From positions 38,262,655-38,326,654 of the forward strand of contig CM037869.1 in the NCBI GenBank assembly GCA_021292105.1: a DNA stretch of 64,000 nt. The letters are read 5' to 3'. The notes under the pieces were generated by a model. The model made no database searches. It saw nothing but the letters and a program-made list of their open reading frames with translations, and was not told where the DNA came from. This document shows, one piece after another, positions 45,236-57,061 of this stretch. Position 1 is the stretch's first letter; each line of letters starts with the position of its first letter. Source of the stretch: Anadara kagoshimensis. Taxonomy: Eukaryota; Mollusca; Bivalvia; Arcoida; Arcidae. The position numbers and the translations under genes were made by a program.

Positions 45236-45632
45236 TGGCATTGTGCTTCACTTTTCTTTACATCCTGTATTGTAACTATGGATACAGTAAGGGTTTCATC
45301 TTTCTTTATATCTTTTATTGTTACTATGGATACAGTAAGGGCTTCACATCTTTCTTTACATCTTTTTTTGTTACCATGGATACAGTAAGGGATTCATTTT
45401 TTTTATATCTTGTATTGTTACCATGGATACAGTAAGGGCTTCATCTTTCTTTATATCTTGTATTGTTACCATGGATACAGTAAGGACTTCATCTATGTTT
45501 ACATCCTGTATTGTTACCATGGATACAGTAAGGACTTCATCTTTCTGTACATCTTGTATTGATACCATGGATACATTAAGAACCTCATCTTTTTTACATC
45601 CTGTATTGTTACCATGGATACAGTGAGGGTAT
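45236..45632 (+). repeat. Minisatellite, eight ~48-bp units
   Basis: GATACAGTAAGG recurs at 45281, 45329, 45379, 45426, 45474, 45522, 45570 (variant) and 45617. Unit: CATCCTGTATTGTTACCATG then GATACAGTAAGGACTTCAT. Because 48 is a multiple of three, both strands stay open for 60-90 codons. A simple 16-residue translated repeat with no start context or splice signals is not taken as a gene. Confidence 0.9.
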
Positions 45633-45799
45633 TTTGAAATCATTTACCATTGTCATATATTTAATCATTTATATTATTATGAAGCAATAAGCAATGCAAG
45701 AAACATGAAAGACATAATGTGATGTGATACAATCAAATCTTATAACTGTTTTATACTATGTTTTTATTGTTTGTTTGTTTATTTAGAATTTTCAAAAGG

Positions 45800-46168
45800 G
45801 CAAATGATCTGATGTCATAAATGGATTGAATATCTTTATCAATTTTTAAAGTGCCAGTGACGTTATAGCACAAAGGGATCAGACATTTCTATGAATTTTC
45901 AAAAACACTGGTGACATTGTGTCATAAATGGATTGGATTCCTGCATTAATTTGTTAAAAGCCTGTGACTTTATGTCATAAATGGTTTGAATTTTTCATGA
46001 ATTATTTTTAAAATGCCGGTGACCTGATATCATAAACAGATTAAATATCTCCATGAAATATTTTTAAATGCCGGTGACTGCATGTCATAAAAGCAAAGAA
46101 TTTTTCCATGAATTATTTTAGTGCCAGCTACTTCATGTTATAAATGAATTTGATATCATTATGAATTC
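45800..46168 (+). repeat. Degenerate tandem repeat, ~62-bp unit, about six copies
   Basis: Motif GTGCCGGTGAC…TGTCATAAATGGATT…CATGAATTATTTTTAAA repeats from GTGCCAGTGACGTTATAGCA to GTGCCAGCTACTTCATGTTA. It lies just downstream of the 48-bp minisatellite. Confidence 0.8.
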
Positions 46169-46239
46169 TTAACTTCATTAATTGTTTTAGTTGTTTTGCC
46201 TAAGTTTGTGATTTCCTTTAGATATATTTCATGCTTCGT

Positions 46240-46676
46240 TTTCATTTGATTACCACCAAACTCACAAAAGAAAAGTTATCTTATGGATAAAACTCGTTAG
46301 TCACCTTTATCAGTATATTTGCTTTAATGAGATTAAAAGTTCAATTTATGCAGATATTTAATAAATAATTATCTGGCTTACTGTTGTTAATCAAAATGGA
46401 AGAAAAAATCATGTTTTGATATCATTTGATACCCACCAAACACTCAAAAGAAAAATTATCACAGTACAGTATTTAATGGATAAATTTATCATAATATTTG
46501 CTTTAAGAATCAAAAACAAACATACTAATCCATGTCCGAATCACAATCCAGAAACAAAGTAAAAACTGACAGGTTAGACACGTGAACTTCCACCAGTATC
46601 AACTTCCATTTTATGCAGATACTCCGTGAACAACCACCTGGCTTCCTGTTGATAATCAAAATGGAAGAAAACATAA
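46240..46676 (+). repeat. Direct duplication of ~170 bp
   Basis: CATTTGATTACCACCAAACT, TTATGGATAAA, TATTTGCTTTAA, TTTATGCAGATA and TAATCAAAATGGAAGAAAA occur in the same order in 46240-46408 and 46421-46676. The second copy is interrupted by a family A insertion at 46506-46600. Confidence 0.8.
46506..46600 (-). mobile_element. Family A copy inserted in a duplicated segment
   Basis: Consensus-like from AATCAAAAACAAACATACTA to GTGAACTTCCACCAG, 95 bp. It interrupts the second copy of a direct duplication (46240-46676), so the insertion postdates that duplication. Confidence 0.85.
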
Positions 46677-47285
46677 ATTTGCAAATGGTGTAATCAAATT
46701 TGAGTGTCATTTATATGAAGAAAGATTGTGATATTTATTCTTTGTGTACTAACATCGTCTGAAAAATTTTGTAATACGTGTTTTTATGTTTGTATAATAT
46801 GTTTATATTTGTCATATTATATATACATTATTTGACTGTAATTTTAATCTCTTGTGTATCCTGTCATAATTTCTTATAACTTGGTTTCTTTCTACATTTT
46901 CACTCTATATTAAAATTTGGTTCGCTAGCATACCTCATGATCAAACACCCCATAATCTTTATACAGAACAGTTAGAAAAATGTATTAAGTCTTATATTCC
47001 CAGTATAAGGCAATTTTTATAGGAAGATCAACTTATGCTAGTGTATATCTATTTTAGAAATAATAGTTCTGCACAAAGGGTACGATGTGGTATGCATGTA
47101 AACCCATTTTAAATATGTGTAGGTAGTCAAATTATTATTGTTATTCTGATAGTTAGGGCATTGTAAAACTTTACAAAAGTTTACCACTATGTTATAAAAT
47201 TGATGCCAAATTGGCAACTCATCCATGCGTTTCATTAGATATCTCGGCAGATATTCACCGGATACTATGGTAACATTTTTACTAA

Positions 47286-47496
47286 TACTGTAACGGTATT
47301 TAATTTCGCATGTATTTATTTTCGCGGTATAAAAATTTAGACGTATCGACGTAGTTAAATTTTCGCGTTTTTGAAATATGCACTTTAAAATAAATAGCAT
47401 AATATAATTTTCGCTTAATATTAATTTTTGCGTAAAACAAGCAACCACGAAATCAGCAAAAATTAGTACACCGCGAAAATAAATATGATTACAGTA
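47286..47496. mobile_element. MITE-1 copy
   Basis: Ends TACTGTAACGGTATTTAATT(TCGC) and GCGAAAATAAATATGATTACAGTA are inverted repeats. The interior repeats TTTTCGCGG-type motifs. No coding capacity; the - strand frame over it is a shadow. Confidence 0.75.
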
Positions 47497-47794
47497 ACTA
47501 TTCCATGTATCTCCTGGCAGTATATTTTTACAAACGACTGCTAGTATTCCAAGTATTATATTTCTGACACTGGGTTAAGCCATGTTTCAACTTTTTATAG
47601 ACCAGTTTTAAATTTTCAACAGGTCTGAACTGTATTTATCCTACATGGTTAAAATTTATCTAAGCCATCACTTAGATTTTATGGCTTAAGAAATCTTACT
47701 TTACTGGCCATTTATGGGTCAGAAGTATTAGGTTTAAATGCTTAAGTATTAAGTATTATGATTTAGTCCATATACATACAATGTCTATATATAA

Positions 47795-47911
47795 TTATTA
47801 TTATTATTATATGATAAAGTAATTTGATTTTTCGTATATATGATATCTATTATTATATGATAAAGTATTTTGTTTTTGGTATATATAATATCTATTATTA
47901 TATGATAAAGT
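47795..47911 (+). repeat. Short AT-rich tandem repeat (~45-bp unit)
   Basis: ATTATTATATGATAAAGTA occurs three times with a spacing of 45-46 bp, separated by TTGTTTTTGGTATATATAAT-like sequence. Confidence 0.75.
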
Positions 47912-50079
47912 ATCTGTAATATCATATATATGAGTATGAATGAGTTTATGGATTTGCACTTTACAATTCGGTGTTCTTAAGGTTGTGATACTTTTTCAAG
48001 TTGTGATTTGTCAGTATGTTTTATACAACTAGAGTCTAGAGTTCATGGTCCAGAACAGGTTTGTGGACTTCTCTCTCTATACATTACGTACAGTAGCCTT
48101 TTGTTGCTCATAAATACAGTTGTGAGTAAATAATGTAATACTTATTTAGAAATGTGTTTTGTTGGTTGTTTGATGCATACACAACTTTTGAAAGACATGG
48201 ACGTTTTTGTACAATTTAATGTGCGACCCGTGGTATAAACAGGCACCGAAGTCTCATCTTTGAACACAAGATTTTAAGTATTGGATTTTACCTTTTCCAT
48301 TAACTGACAGGAACCGCTTTTATTAACATTAAGTTGGCCCTTAGTATAAAGGGCCAACAACAAGTAGCTCTTTTGTTATCAACATATATAATTTGCACAT
48401 CATTTTACAATGTATTTATACAAAATCTGGTGCATAAATCAGTTAAATTCAAGTGTCCTTAGCTTGTATATAATCACAGCTTAAATCAATGGAATAATTG
48501 TTTTTTTTGTCAACAGATATCAATAACCTGTTCACCTTGTTATTCAAGTTGCACAGTTCCAAGTCCTCTGGTTTCTCTGCACATTTGGATCCCTCAGAAA
48601 TCACTGCTTTTCATCGGTGACTAACATAAGTTATAATAACATGTTTCTAAAATGTGCCAAAATAAAAAAAATTATATAAATTTTACAGTGTACAATAATG
48701 TCATAACTGTTTACCTGTTTATTACAAGTGCTAAACTCCAGTATTTTGTTTACATAAGAAGTGATTGTAGGTGCTATATTAATTGTTACTTCATGTGTAT
48801 AAAAAATGTTTTTTTCCAGTTTCAACATTTTTTTAGGTATAATTAAATTATCTAAATCAAGAAATCATTGTAACTATTTGTGACTCACAAGACACACAAA
48901 TAAGTTACTTGCAATTCAAAAAAAAAAAAATAAAGTTAGTGTATAAGTTTTAGCAAATATTAATTTAGCACAAATAATGATTTGAAAATTTGGAAAATTT
49001 GAGATGATAATATCTCTTTTCTTTTGGGCAGAGGAATATGGTAAAGGTTTATGTCACAAAAACCTGGAATAACGCGATCTGATTAGAGAATAACTAATTT
49101 TCATAACAAAATGTGCGATTCCTTAGCAATAAGAAACAACAGGTTATTGACTTATTATAATGACTTATTGTATAGTAGCCTGATGAAATCCATTCTATCA
49201 AAATTAACATAGAACTATATTATATGGGAATAGAAGTGTTTCCTGCTATATATTGTGTTGATTTTATGCCATATATAATTAAATACAGGTCCTACCCAAA
49301 AGTTTGGAGGACTCAATAAATACGGTTTATAACTGTGCACTAATTTATTAACTACAAACATTTCATAAATATTTTGTCTATGGTATTTCTAGTATTTGCA
49401 GTTATCACCCTCTATATGTTTAATCCAGATGGGGACAAATCTGTGCAACAAATGTTTTTAGAGACTTTCAACAAAGTAAATTCTTAATAATAAACTACAA
49501 CTGTTGCTACCAGACACAATTTTGAATGGACAACCAATACACAAACTAAAAAGTTTTTGTGTCATTTCTAGCTAATTCGGTATTTTCACATGAGATTGCA
49601 TGGTACCATTTTATGAATTCAATATTATTTATTGGTATGAGTCAATTCCATTTATCTAAAAATAGGATTTTTGGTGAAATTCTTTTACCTTTCACTGTTC
49701 ACTTGAAAACAGAAAATTTTATAGATTTTGTCATTGCAAAAGTAGGTAACATGACAGATGACAAATCATTTACAAAATAAGTCAATATTTTGACAAATAA
49801 AAGCTGCCAAAAAGTATAGAGGCCACCAGAATAGTTGTTTTGTAAAACTTAATGTAATGACTTTAGTAACTAATGACTTTATGTTGTCATTTTAAATGGA
49901 TTTTCCCCTCTGGAAATAATATTAAGAAAGTAACAAAACTTAGATAAGAGAACCTTCAAACTTTTAGATTGAACCTTCACTTGTTTAGTTATATTTAGAT
50001 TAGATAGTTTAATTTGTTAAGATAATTTTAGAATATAAAGTGATATTAGCTAATTGTGATGATTGATTGGTGAAAAAAG

Positions 50080-50281
50080 ACTATACACAGTATTTTGGTG
50101 CAATTATTCTGAACATGGAGCATGCATAGTTAATGCAAGGCTAATTGAAAGGAGATCAAAGCTTCATATGACGTTAAGAACTATACACAGTATTTTGGTG
50201 CATTATTATGAACATGAAACATGCATAGTTAATGCAAGGTAAACTGAAAAAAGATCAAAGCTTCATATGGCATTGAGAAAA
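50080..50281 (+). repeat. Direct duplication of ~100 bp
   Basis: ACTATACACAGTATTTTGGT, CATGCATAGTTAATGCAAGG and GATCAAAGCTTCATATG occur in both halves. Confidence 0.88.
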
Positions 50282-51918
50282 TGTTTGATACATACATCCG
50301 TAATTAGAAATTCACCGTTCAAGGAAGTCTTGGACAGAAAACATGTGACAAAAATTTTAATTTCCTGAAGTCATTATCTTAAATGTCACAAAAAACCCAA
50401 CAAGAATGTTTTTGCATGACACATATACATATGTATATTACATGTCTGTTCAGTTCCTGTGATCAAATACTGTGAATAGTCTATATTCTTTTTAAAAGTG
50501 ATATTAAGTGATTTAATAATGATGTCCTTAATATTTAAGGATATTTTAATTTTTTTGTGATTGTTTGTTCTGAAATACCACCAATATATATCTTTGTAAG
50601 CACATATCCTTACTTTTTGTATATGAATTGATGTTAATTTAAATTGTCGTTTCAATATTACATGTACATTTATGGATGGTCAATACATTTGTATAACTTG
50701 CTAAGGGTTTTACAATCTTTAATCCTTTATTATCTAGTAATTTTTTAAATATAAGTTTAATTTTAAAAAATTAACAAATTCAAAAATTCCTTAAAGAACT
50801 AAGTTGTGTTTAATTGTTCCAAGTTTTGACTTATCTGGATTTGGTAAAATATATTTTGGTCCTTTATTTCTCCATTCTAAATTTTAAACATGTTTTGATT
50901 TTTCCCAATTTTGGTCTAATCACTACTGATGTCAAACATGTCAATCTTCTTGATTAAAACAATATAAAAGTATAGCTAGTAGCCTTAAGTGATGTTTAGA
51001 AGTGCAATGGAAGGAGGTCATTTCAGGGATGGTGCTAGGAGCTAGAATTCCTGAAAAAAATCCACAGAAATGCAGCAAGTGATAGTTAGTGATAAATAAT
51101 TAGACTACAATGTATTAGAATTAAAGATCGTGTTTTTCAAGAATGTTTGAACACTATTTGTAATTTAGTTAAAACTCACTTTCAAGCGGTAAGTGATACT
51201 AGTTAGTGATTATAATGTTAGAATGTTTTTGTATATCAAATCATTGTATTATAGGAATTTTTGAAACTATTTGTAATTTAGTTGTGATGAATTAAAAAAA
51301 AGAATGTATGAACCTCTATACGAAGCAAAAATTTGGTACCGAGTGTAGCATGTGATACCCATTAAAATTGGCCAAAAGGGCAATTCTTTCTATTAATATT
51401 AGGGTTCCAAGTATGGATGAACGAAAGGATTGTTGATTATGAAGAATAATAGAAGAGTTTCATTACGTATTTATTTCTACTCATCTGTATATTGCATCCT
51501 CTCTAGCAGGCATGTGTGACCTACTTTTTCTAATTCTACAAACGTGTTTTAGGGTGAGCCGAGGCATGAAACATCGATTTTCTGTCTCATCCGAAAGACA
51601 CGGAGTACTTTTACCTTTCATTACAACTTGTGAGAAGATATAGCAAAACATAATTCACTAGTGTGTAGTAGAATTGTTTTATATGCAAAACTTTACTGTA
51701 TGAATATATTGGTTTATATTGTTAGATTTTGAATGTGTTCATATTTATGTAAGTAATAAAACAATATAAGTTGATTTTAGTTTTAAACTTGTTTACTAAT
51801 GTACCGGTGGTTCTGAAATAATTGAGATAGCTAATGCTTGCATATAGTAAAGTAACTGCTAACCACTGGGCAATTACTTCAGCGTATAAAATGTATTCTG
51901 AACACTGACATATAATAA

Positions 51919-52310
51919 ATTACATATTATACTAGTTTTAATTTTACAGCACTAGACGGTCGTTTAGGAATACTTCATCAATAGTGCTTGAATCAAAATT
52001 GTGAAACCAAATTTTGTTCAAGATGATAAGATACCCAAAGGACCAAATATATTTTACCAAATAAGTTGCATGAGGGAGTATACCTTAGTTTTTGAGTCAT
52101 TTCAAAGTTTAACTAGCAGCAAATTTAAACATTAATATGTTTCTGACAGTAATACACAATTATATCATACCCTACAGAGTTGTGATATCATCGAGTAAAC
52201 ATCTATCAGCGAAGAGACCGGCTCAGTTGTTGAAACTATATATTATACCTGTCTTAATTTTACAGCACTAGGCCGTTTCAGAATACAATTTCTAACCAGT
52301 ATTGGACCCC
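51919..52310 (+). mobile_element. TDR element copy 2
   Basis: Same layout: ACATATTATACTAGTTTTAA, GACGGTCGTTTAGGAATACT, interior with TACCCAAAGGACCAAATATA, then a second ATATTATACCTGTCTTAATT and GGCCGTTTCAGAATACAATT. The sequences immediately left (51845-51918) and right (52317-52420) are also similar to each other. Confidence 0.8.
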
Positions 52311-52516
52311 AATAGTAATATAACTACGAATCACTGGACAGTTACTCTAGCGATCTTATGAATAAAATACAGTTAACAGGTATAACATGTTACCTGAACA
52401 CCAACACATAATAAACTGATGAAACAATTAGAAGATACGATACAAGCTGAAAGTGACCTCTAGCTGTCAAAAACCGGCGAATTAATGAAATTCAAATTAA
52501 AAAAATAATCATTTAT

Positions 52517-52758
52517 GACCGTCATCACAGTATTGTTGATAAGTTTGTTTCTGTGTCCAGGATTGCCCTGGATATATTTGACGTCCCAGAACTCCATGTT
52601 CCTTTCTCACAATTTTGATTACACACGTGGAGGTGCTTACCCTTCCGAAACACCCGGCCTGACTTTCCTGTTAGACGTGTCTGATCTAACTTCCAAAGTG
52701 TTTACTTTGTTTCTGAATTGTGATTCGGATATGGATTAGTATGTTTGTTTTTGATTAT
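52517..52758 (+). mobile_element. Family A copy with RT-tail remnant
   Basis: CGTCATCACAGTATTGTTGA (RT-tail codons), CAGGATTGCCCTGGATATAT, a 3'UTR with two internal deletions, and the end TTAGTATGTTTGTTTTTGAT. Confidence 0.85.
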
Positions 52759-52842
52759 TTCAAGTATGATTTAAAATTAAACACAAACATGTACATACAT
52801 TAAAAAGTCACAATCCAAAAATGGAAGTTAAAACTGTCAATT

Positions 52843-53105
52843 TAACTGAAACAGAAACATATTGATCAATGTTAAAATCACAATTACGAAAGAAAAGAAA
52901 AAACCTGAAAACTAGGAAAATAATTGACAAATGTGCTATTCTACAAGGAAAGCGAGACCGAATCCTCCAGAAAAGAATGCGCACGTGACCTATCTAGCAT
53001 TATCTGCCCCGTAAATTGAATATGAAAGAAACACGGAATTTTGCGACAAATATATCCAGTTTTGAATACATAGAAATCATACTTATCAATAAAAACGTGA
53101 TGACT
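52843..53105 (-). mobile_element. Family A copy, old
   Basis: Heavily diverged but collinear: AATCACAATTACGAAAG, GAATCCTCCAGAAAAGAATG, AAAGAAACACGGAATTTTGC, AAATATATCCAG, ATACTTATCAATAA. Confidence 0.6.
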
Positions 53106-53559
53106 ACTAAATACATGTATTTCAAACTACACTGACAAATATTGCATGCAACCATCTACTGCATATTTATTACGTGTTTAAAACGTTTATACACTGTTGA
53201 TAAACTGACGTTGCCCGTTTATAGTTATTTTTGTCAAACTTGACAGCAAATTTTATACAAACTGAAAATATATCCAATGTAGAACGGCCTGGTAATTCCC
53301 CGGACATGAATCCTAAACAATATCTTTATATTAATTTAAGAAAGGAAGAAGCTAAAAAAATCCTGGATCAAATTCTACTCTTTGAAGTACATGCAAAGAC
53401 ACTGGTGTAAAATAACAAAAGCCAGTGCACAAAAGCGTTTGAGCGCATGCCAAGACGAATAATGTTCGCCATCAAAGCAAGAGGAGCATCAACTAATAAT
53501 AACTCTTAGTTATGTAATTTGAATGTATAAAAGTATTTTATGAAGTAAGTCATGTTAAC

Positions 53560-53682
53560 CCATGTAAAGATTTTGACATTGGGTTTTCAGTTAAACCCTG
53601 TTGGTGGTATTTTTAAACACACAGCTAGCCATTATTTATCAGGTGAGCGTATCAGGCCCAATGGACATCTTGTTTCAATGTT
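53560..53682 (+). repeat. End fragment of the AGCTCACCTGAG-type repeat
   Basis: CATTATTTATCAGGTGAGCG then TATCAGGCCCAATGGACATC and TTGTTT resembles the opposite terminus of the intron 9 repeat family as I recall it from bivalves. The rest of the element is absent here. Confidence 0.5.
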
Positions 53683-53743
53683 TTTCTTAAGTTCTTGTGG
53701 TTGTGATTTAAATATCTAAAGGCATGTTGGTGTTTGAATAAGA
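53668..53743 (+). mobile_element. Family A terminal fragment (tentative)
   Basis: Resembles the final ~70 bp: TTGTGATTTAAATATC then GGCATGTTGGTGTTTGAATA. Weak. Confidence 0.35.
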
Positions 53744-54267
53744 TGTTTACGTATGTAGAATTACAATTTTAGATTAATGGCTTCAATTTTATTGTATTAC
53801 CAATGTGTGTTTTTGATAGTTGAGATGTACATCGAGAGTTATCCCCGTCGAACGACATTATGAACCAATTTAACAGCAACGAAAGAGACATAGAGAAGCG
53901 TTGTTTTCTGTAAGTTTGCAACATAGACCACTCGATTTAATTCATCCAGTTACCATGAAATTGGGTAATTTCACATGATATTTACAATGTATTTTTCTTT
54001 GTCCACGGTTAGCGAATGGTAAGGGCGTAAAACTTCAAAATAAAAGGCGCTTGGTCGGTATTTGGTCGACCGAAGAACGAAGAGACTTTGCCACTATCAT
54101 AGGCCTCTACTAGTAGGTGTAATATTTAATTGAATTAAAATTATGCGACAGTGCTAAAAATAATAAAATCCAAGGTATATTCCCTCATATAAGGTATCAC
54201 CTTAGTAAAATTGGGTTAAACATATCTTGGTGATTTAGATATTTGTTCAACCGTTTGAAAAAAATGA

Positions 54268-54360
54268 TTTCACAATTTTGGTATAAACACAACTGACGAA
54301 GAATTATATCCCGAAGGGCTGTCTAGTTCTGTAAAATTAACACTGGTATCATAAGTAATT
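54268..54360 (-). mobile_element. TDR element, solo terminal repeat, diverged
   Basis: TCACAATTTTGGTATAAACA, GACGAAGAATTATATCCCGA, TGTAAAATTAACACTGGTAT. Confidence 0.65.
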
Positions 54361-54463
54361 GGGACAAGCATGTGAACTACGACTATAAAAATCGCAATGT
54401 GTTCTTACTAGTTAAATTAATTGAATTAAATTTATTACAGAATTTGTGTTGTGTCGCGAATAG

Positions 54464-54492
54464 TTGATTGATTGATTGATTGATTGATTGAT
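54464..54492. repeat. (TTGA)n microsatellite
   Basis: Seven TGAT/TTGA units in a row. Confidence 0.9.
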
Positions 54493-54679
54493 GTTTTTCC
54501 TCCAAGTCAACAATTTTATACTTGTATCGAGACGATAGAAAATATGTAGTGAGTTGAAGTGGCAGATATTTTACCTTTGTCGTACAGTGCGTAATCTGCT
54601 GGAAGAGTTCTGTTACATGCAACGCTTGCCATGGCACGAGAATCGCTTTTAAAGGTTTCTTCTGAAGAATCCTAATTTA

Positions 54680-55024
54680 TTGTCGAGTGCTTGGCGAAAA
54701 ACAGTTACGACTTTTTTCAATTCTTGGTCTGACCTTGCCGGTTTTTTTTCCCGAATTCCTACATAAGAAACGATGACTCTACCAATTGAGCTATTGTAGT
54801 TGTGCTTGGCGAAAAAACAATCACGAATCCTTTTCAATTCTTGGTCTGACCCGGTAGGGGTTTTATTTCCCAACTTCCCACATGCAAAACGATAACTCTA
54901 CCAATTGAGCTACTGTAGTAGTGCTTGGCGAAAAAACAATCACATCTTTTTAAGTCTTGTCTTGCCCGATTAGGGTTTTATTTCACAAATTCTCACATAT
55001 GAAACGATTACTCTACGAATTGAG
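54680..55024 (-). repeat. Tandem array of SINE-1 head fragments
   Basis: Three successive ~120-bp units on the - strand, each with GTGCTTGGCGAAAAAACA, CAATTCTTGGTCTGACC and CTCTACCAATTGAGCTA. These are the tRNA-like heads of SINE-1 with only the first part of the body. The third unit is split by the complete SINE at 55025-55359 and resumes at 55377-55395. Confidence 0.8.
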
Positions 55025-55359
55025 TTGAGTAATGGTGTTTAACGTCCCAGTCAAGAATATTTCACTTATATCGAGACGTCGCCAGCTATAGGCGAAGGTG
55101 CAGAAATTTTGCCTGTGCATTGCGCTGATGGCATTATACAGCAGAGTTCTTTAGCGTGCCAAGCCCATCGTGACACGGGACCTCGTTTATTTTAAGTTCC
55201 CATCCGAAAGAACCGTGACTTTCATTTCGTAATGCCGAGTGCTTGGCGAACGAACAGTCACTACCCACTTTCAAGTCTTGGGTCAGACCCGGCCGGGGAT
55301 CGAACCCACGACCTCCCACTGACGGAGCGAGCACTATACCAACTGAGCTACCGCAGTGG
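55025..55359 (-). mobile_element. SINE-1 full copy with 17-bp target-site duplication
   Basis: Reverse complement: tail GTTTAACGTCCCAGTC, body TCGCCAGCTATAGGCGAAGG, B box GGATCGAACCCACGACCTCC, A box ACCAACTGAGCTACCGC. Closest to consensus of the copies here. Flanked by TTACTCTACGAATTGAG (55008-55024) and TTACTTTACGAATTGAG (55360-55376), one mismatch. It sits inside an array of older SINE heads. Confidence 0.92.
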
Positions 55360-55675
55360 TTACTTTACGAATTGAGTTTCTGCAGTGGTGCGAATAGTTG
55401 AAAACATGTTTACTTGTAATTTGATTTTATTGCGTCGTTTTCGCCGTGAAATTTGTTATTCTTATTACTTGGATTAGATTAAATATGACGTCTTCGTGGA
55501 TATTGAAATTTCGACTAGTTAATTAAGTTTGTATTAAGTTACAGCAAGATCATGAATATGGTTTTAAAATTGATAATATAAAATTAGCAAATCTCATCCT
55601 CGTGGTTCGACATTTTTGTCAGACAAAAACCATATTCGATAGCAAAACTGACACGAGTGTGTGTACAATAATAAT

Positions 55676-55853
55676 TACAGTGAAACCTGTCTATAAAAGC
55701 CACCCAATGGAACCGGTAAAAGTGACCTTTATGGGCAGGTGGCCTTGATATACAGGATCAAATAATATTAATAAAGAACAATTGGGATACAATTCTACTG
55801 GCCTTTATAAGCAGGTGGCTCTTATATAGAGGTGGCATTTATGACAGGTTATA
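55676..55853. mobile_element. MITE-2 copy
   Basis: TACAGTGAAACCTGTCTATA left; TTATGACAGGTTATAC right. Interior CCTTTATGGGCAGGTGGCCT and ACAATTCTACTGGCCTTTAT align along the length with the copy at 14362. Confidence 0.78.
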
Positions 55854-56324
55854 CAAGGTAAACAGAAATAATAAAAATAAATTAAGAATTTATGCTAAGT
55901 ATCATTAAAATAAAAGAGTGGTATACTTCGATGGACGAAGACCATTTAAAACTGACATTCGATAGCAACAAGGCACGAATATACAAAATAAAAAGCATAT
56001 AATATAAAAACAATAAAAGGAGATGATATTAAGAACCATAAGGAAGTATATATTCTGATAATAATGAAATAAGACACCAAGAAAATATCTGAAAATATAA
56101 AGACCATATGCAACAATAGATCTCTATTCTATTTCAGATTAAAATCCAGACAAAAAATAAATTTGACGTACTTTCAGAGTAGGCGTGCCTATTGGACGAT
56201 GGCAATGTGCCACGTTTGGTTCAAATTGTGTGATCTGTTAACATTTCTTACTTGGCTTTACGATCACAGTTTGGACATTTATCATTATTATTTTTTATTA
56301 ATACTCTTCCCACTAAGAGAAATA

Positions 56325-56648
56325 AATAGCTGACTCAGGGGTGTTGCAATCCTAGGATTTACATGACCCTCAAAGGATTTTATGCTTGTCATTAAATATT
56401 GTGGATAATTATGATATTTTTTGTATTCAAAGGGTCTCCTGGATCAATTTGACTTTCCACATTCCCTTTAATTCTTAAGTTATGATTTTACACGTGGGAA
56501 TGTAACTAGGTAGACATGATTTATTTACACTTCCGGATCACCTGAACTCACCTCCATGTTTAAGTAAATATGACAATTTTAAAAGTTTCCACTTTGCTTT
56601 TTTAAGATTATGATTTATACATCGATTGGTATGTTTGTGTTTGCTTTT
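56325..56648 (+). mobile_element. Family A copy, old, with RT-tail remnant
   Basis: GCTGACTCAGGGGTGTTGCA, CCCTCAAAGGATTTTATG, then a diverged 3'UTR (ACACTTCCGGATCACCTGAA) to GGTATGTTTGTGTTTGCTTT. Many substitutions. Confidence 0.7.
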
Positions 56649-57061
56649 AATTTTCAAAATATACGAATATTAAACAATAATTCGGGGGTCTGTTACAGAT
56701 AGAGGTTACATGCAACCTGAGGGTTAATTTTGTTGTAGCTACACTGATGCTTGTAAAAATTTACATTCACAAAAAGTTTACATCTACCTCTTCCTCCTTA
56801 TCTATTTAATGTAGTGACCGAAAACGTGTTTTTCCTTTCTTTCTTCTTCTTTTTCTTTTTTTTTTTTTCTTATTTTTTTATATATGTTTTTTTTTTGCTA
56901 CATGTACATCTTCATCAATTTCAAGTAGTGTTTTTTGCCCTGTCCATGATTTGTCTCTATTCATATTCAGGCACTCAGTTTTAGACTGGTAAGAAAACAA
57001 ACCATAGACCGCGGTAATCAAACTGACAGATTTATTCGAATTAAAAGTATTTTCGGTTAGT

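Larger units (their letters stand above)
46680..51840. other. Largely unique, element-poor stretch
   Basis: Apart from MITE-1 at 47286, a small 45-bp repeat and a 100-bp duplication, I see no interspersed family here. It also lacks family A and SINEs, in contrast to both flanks. GTTGGCCCTT with AAGGGCCAAC (48332-48357) is a small perfect hairpin. Open frames are short and low-complexity. It could hold a long 3'UTR, a non-coding RNA or regulatory DNA, but nothing in the sequence decides this. Confidence 0.45.

Noticed and set aside
45223..45643. Overlapping open frames on both strands with 16-residue repeats
   Set aside because: A direct result of the 48-bp tandem period; no splice or start context, and no known repeat protein.
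47038..47448. 136-codon - strand open frame
   Set aside because: More than half of it lies over the MITE-1 element and the rest is low-complexity.
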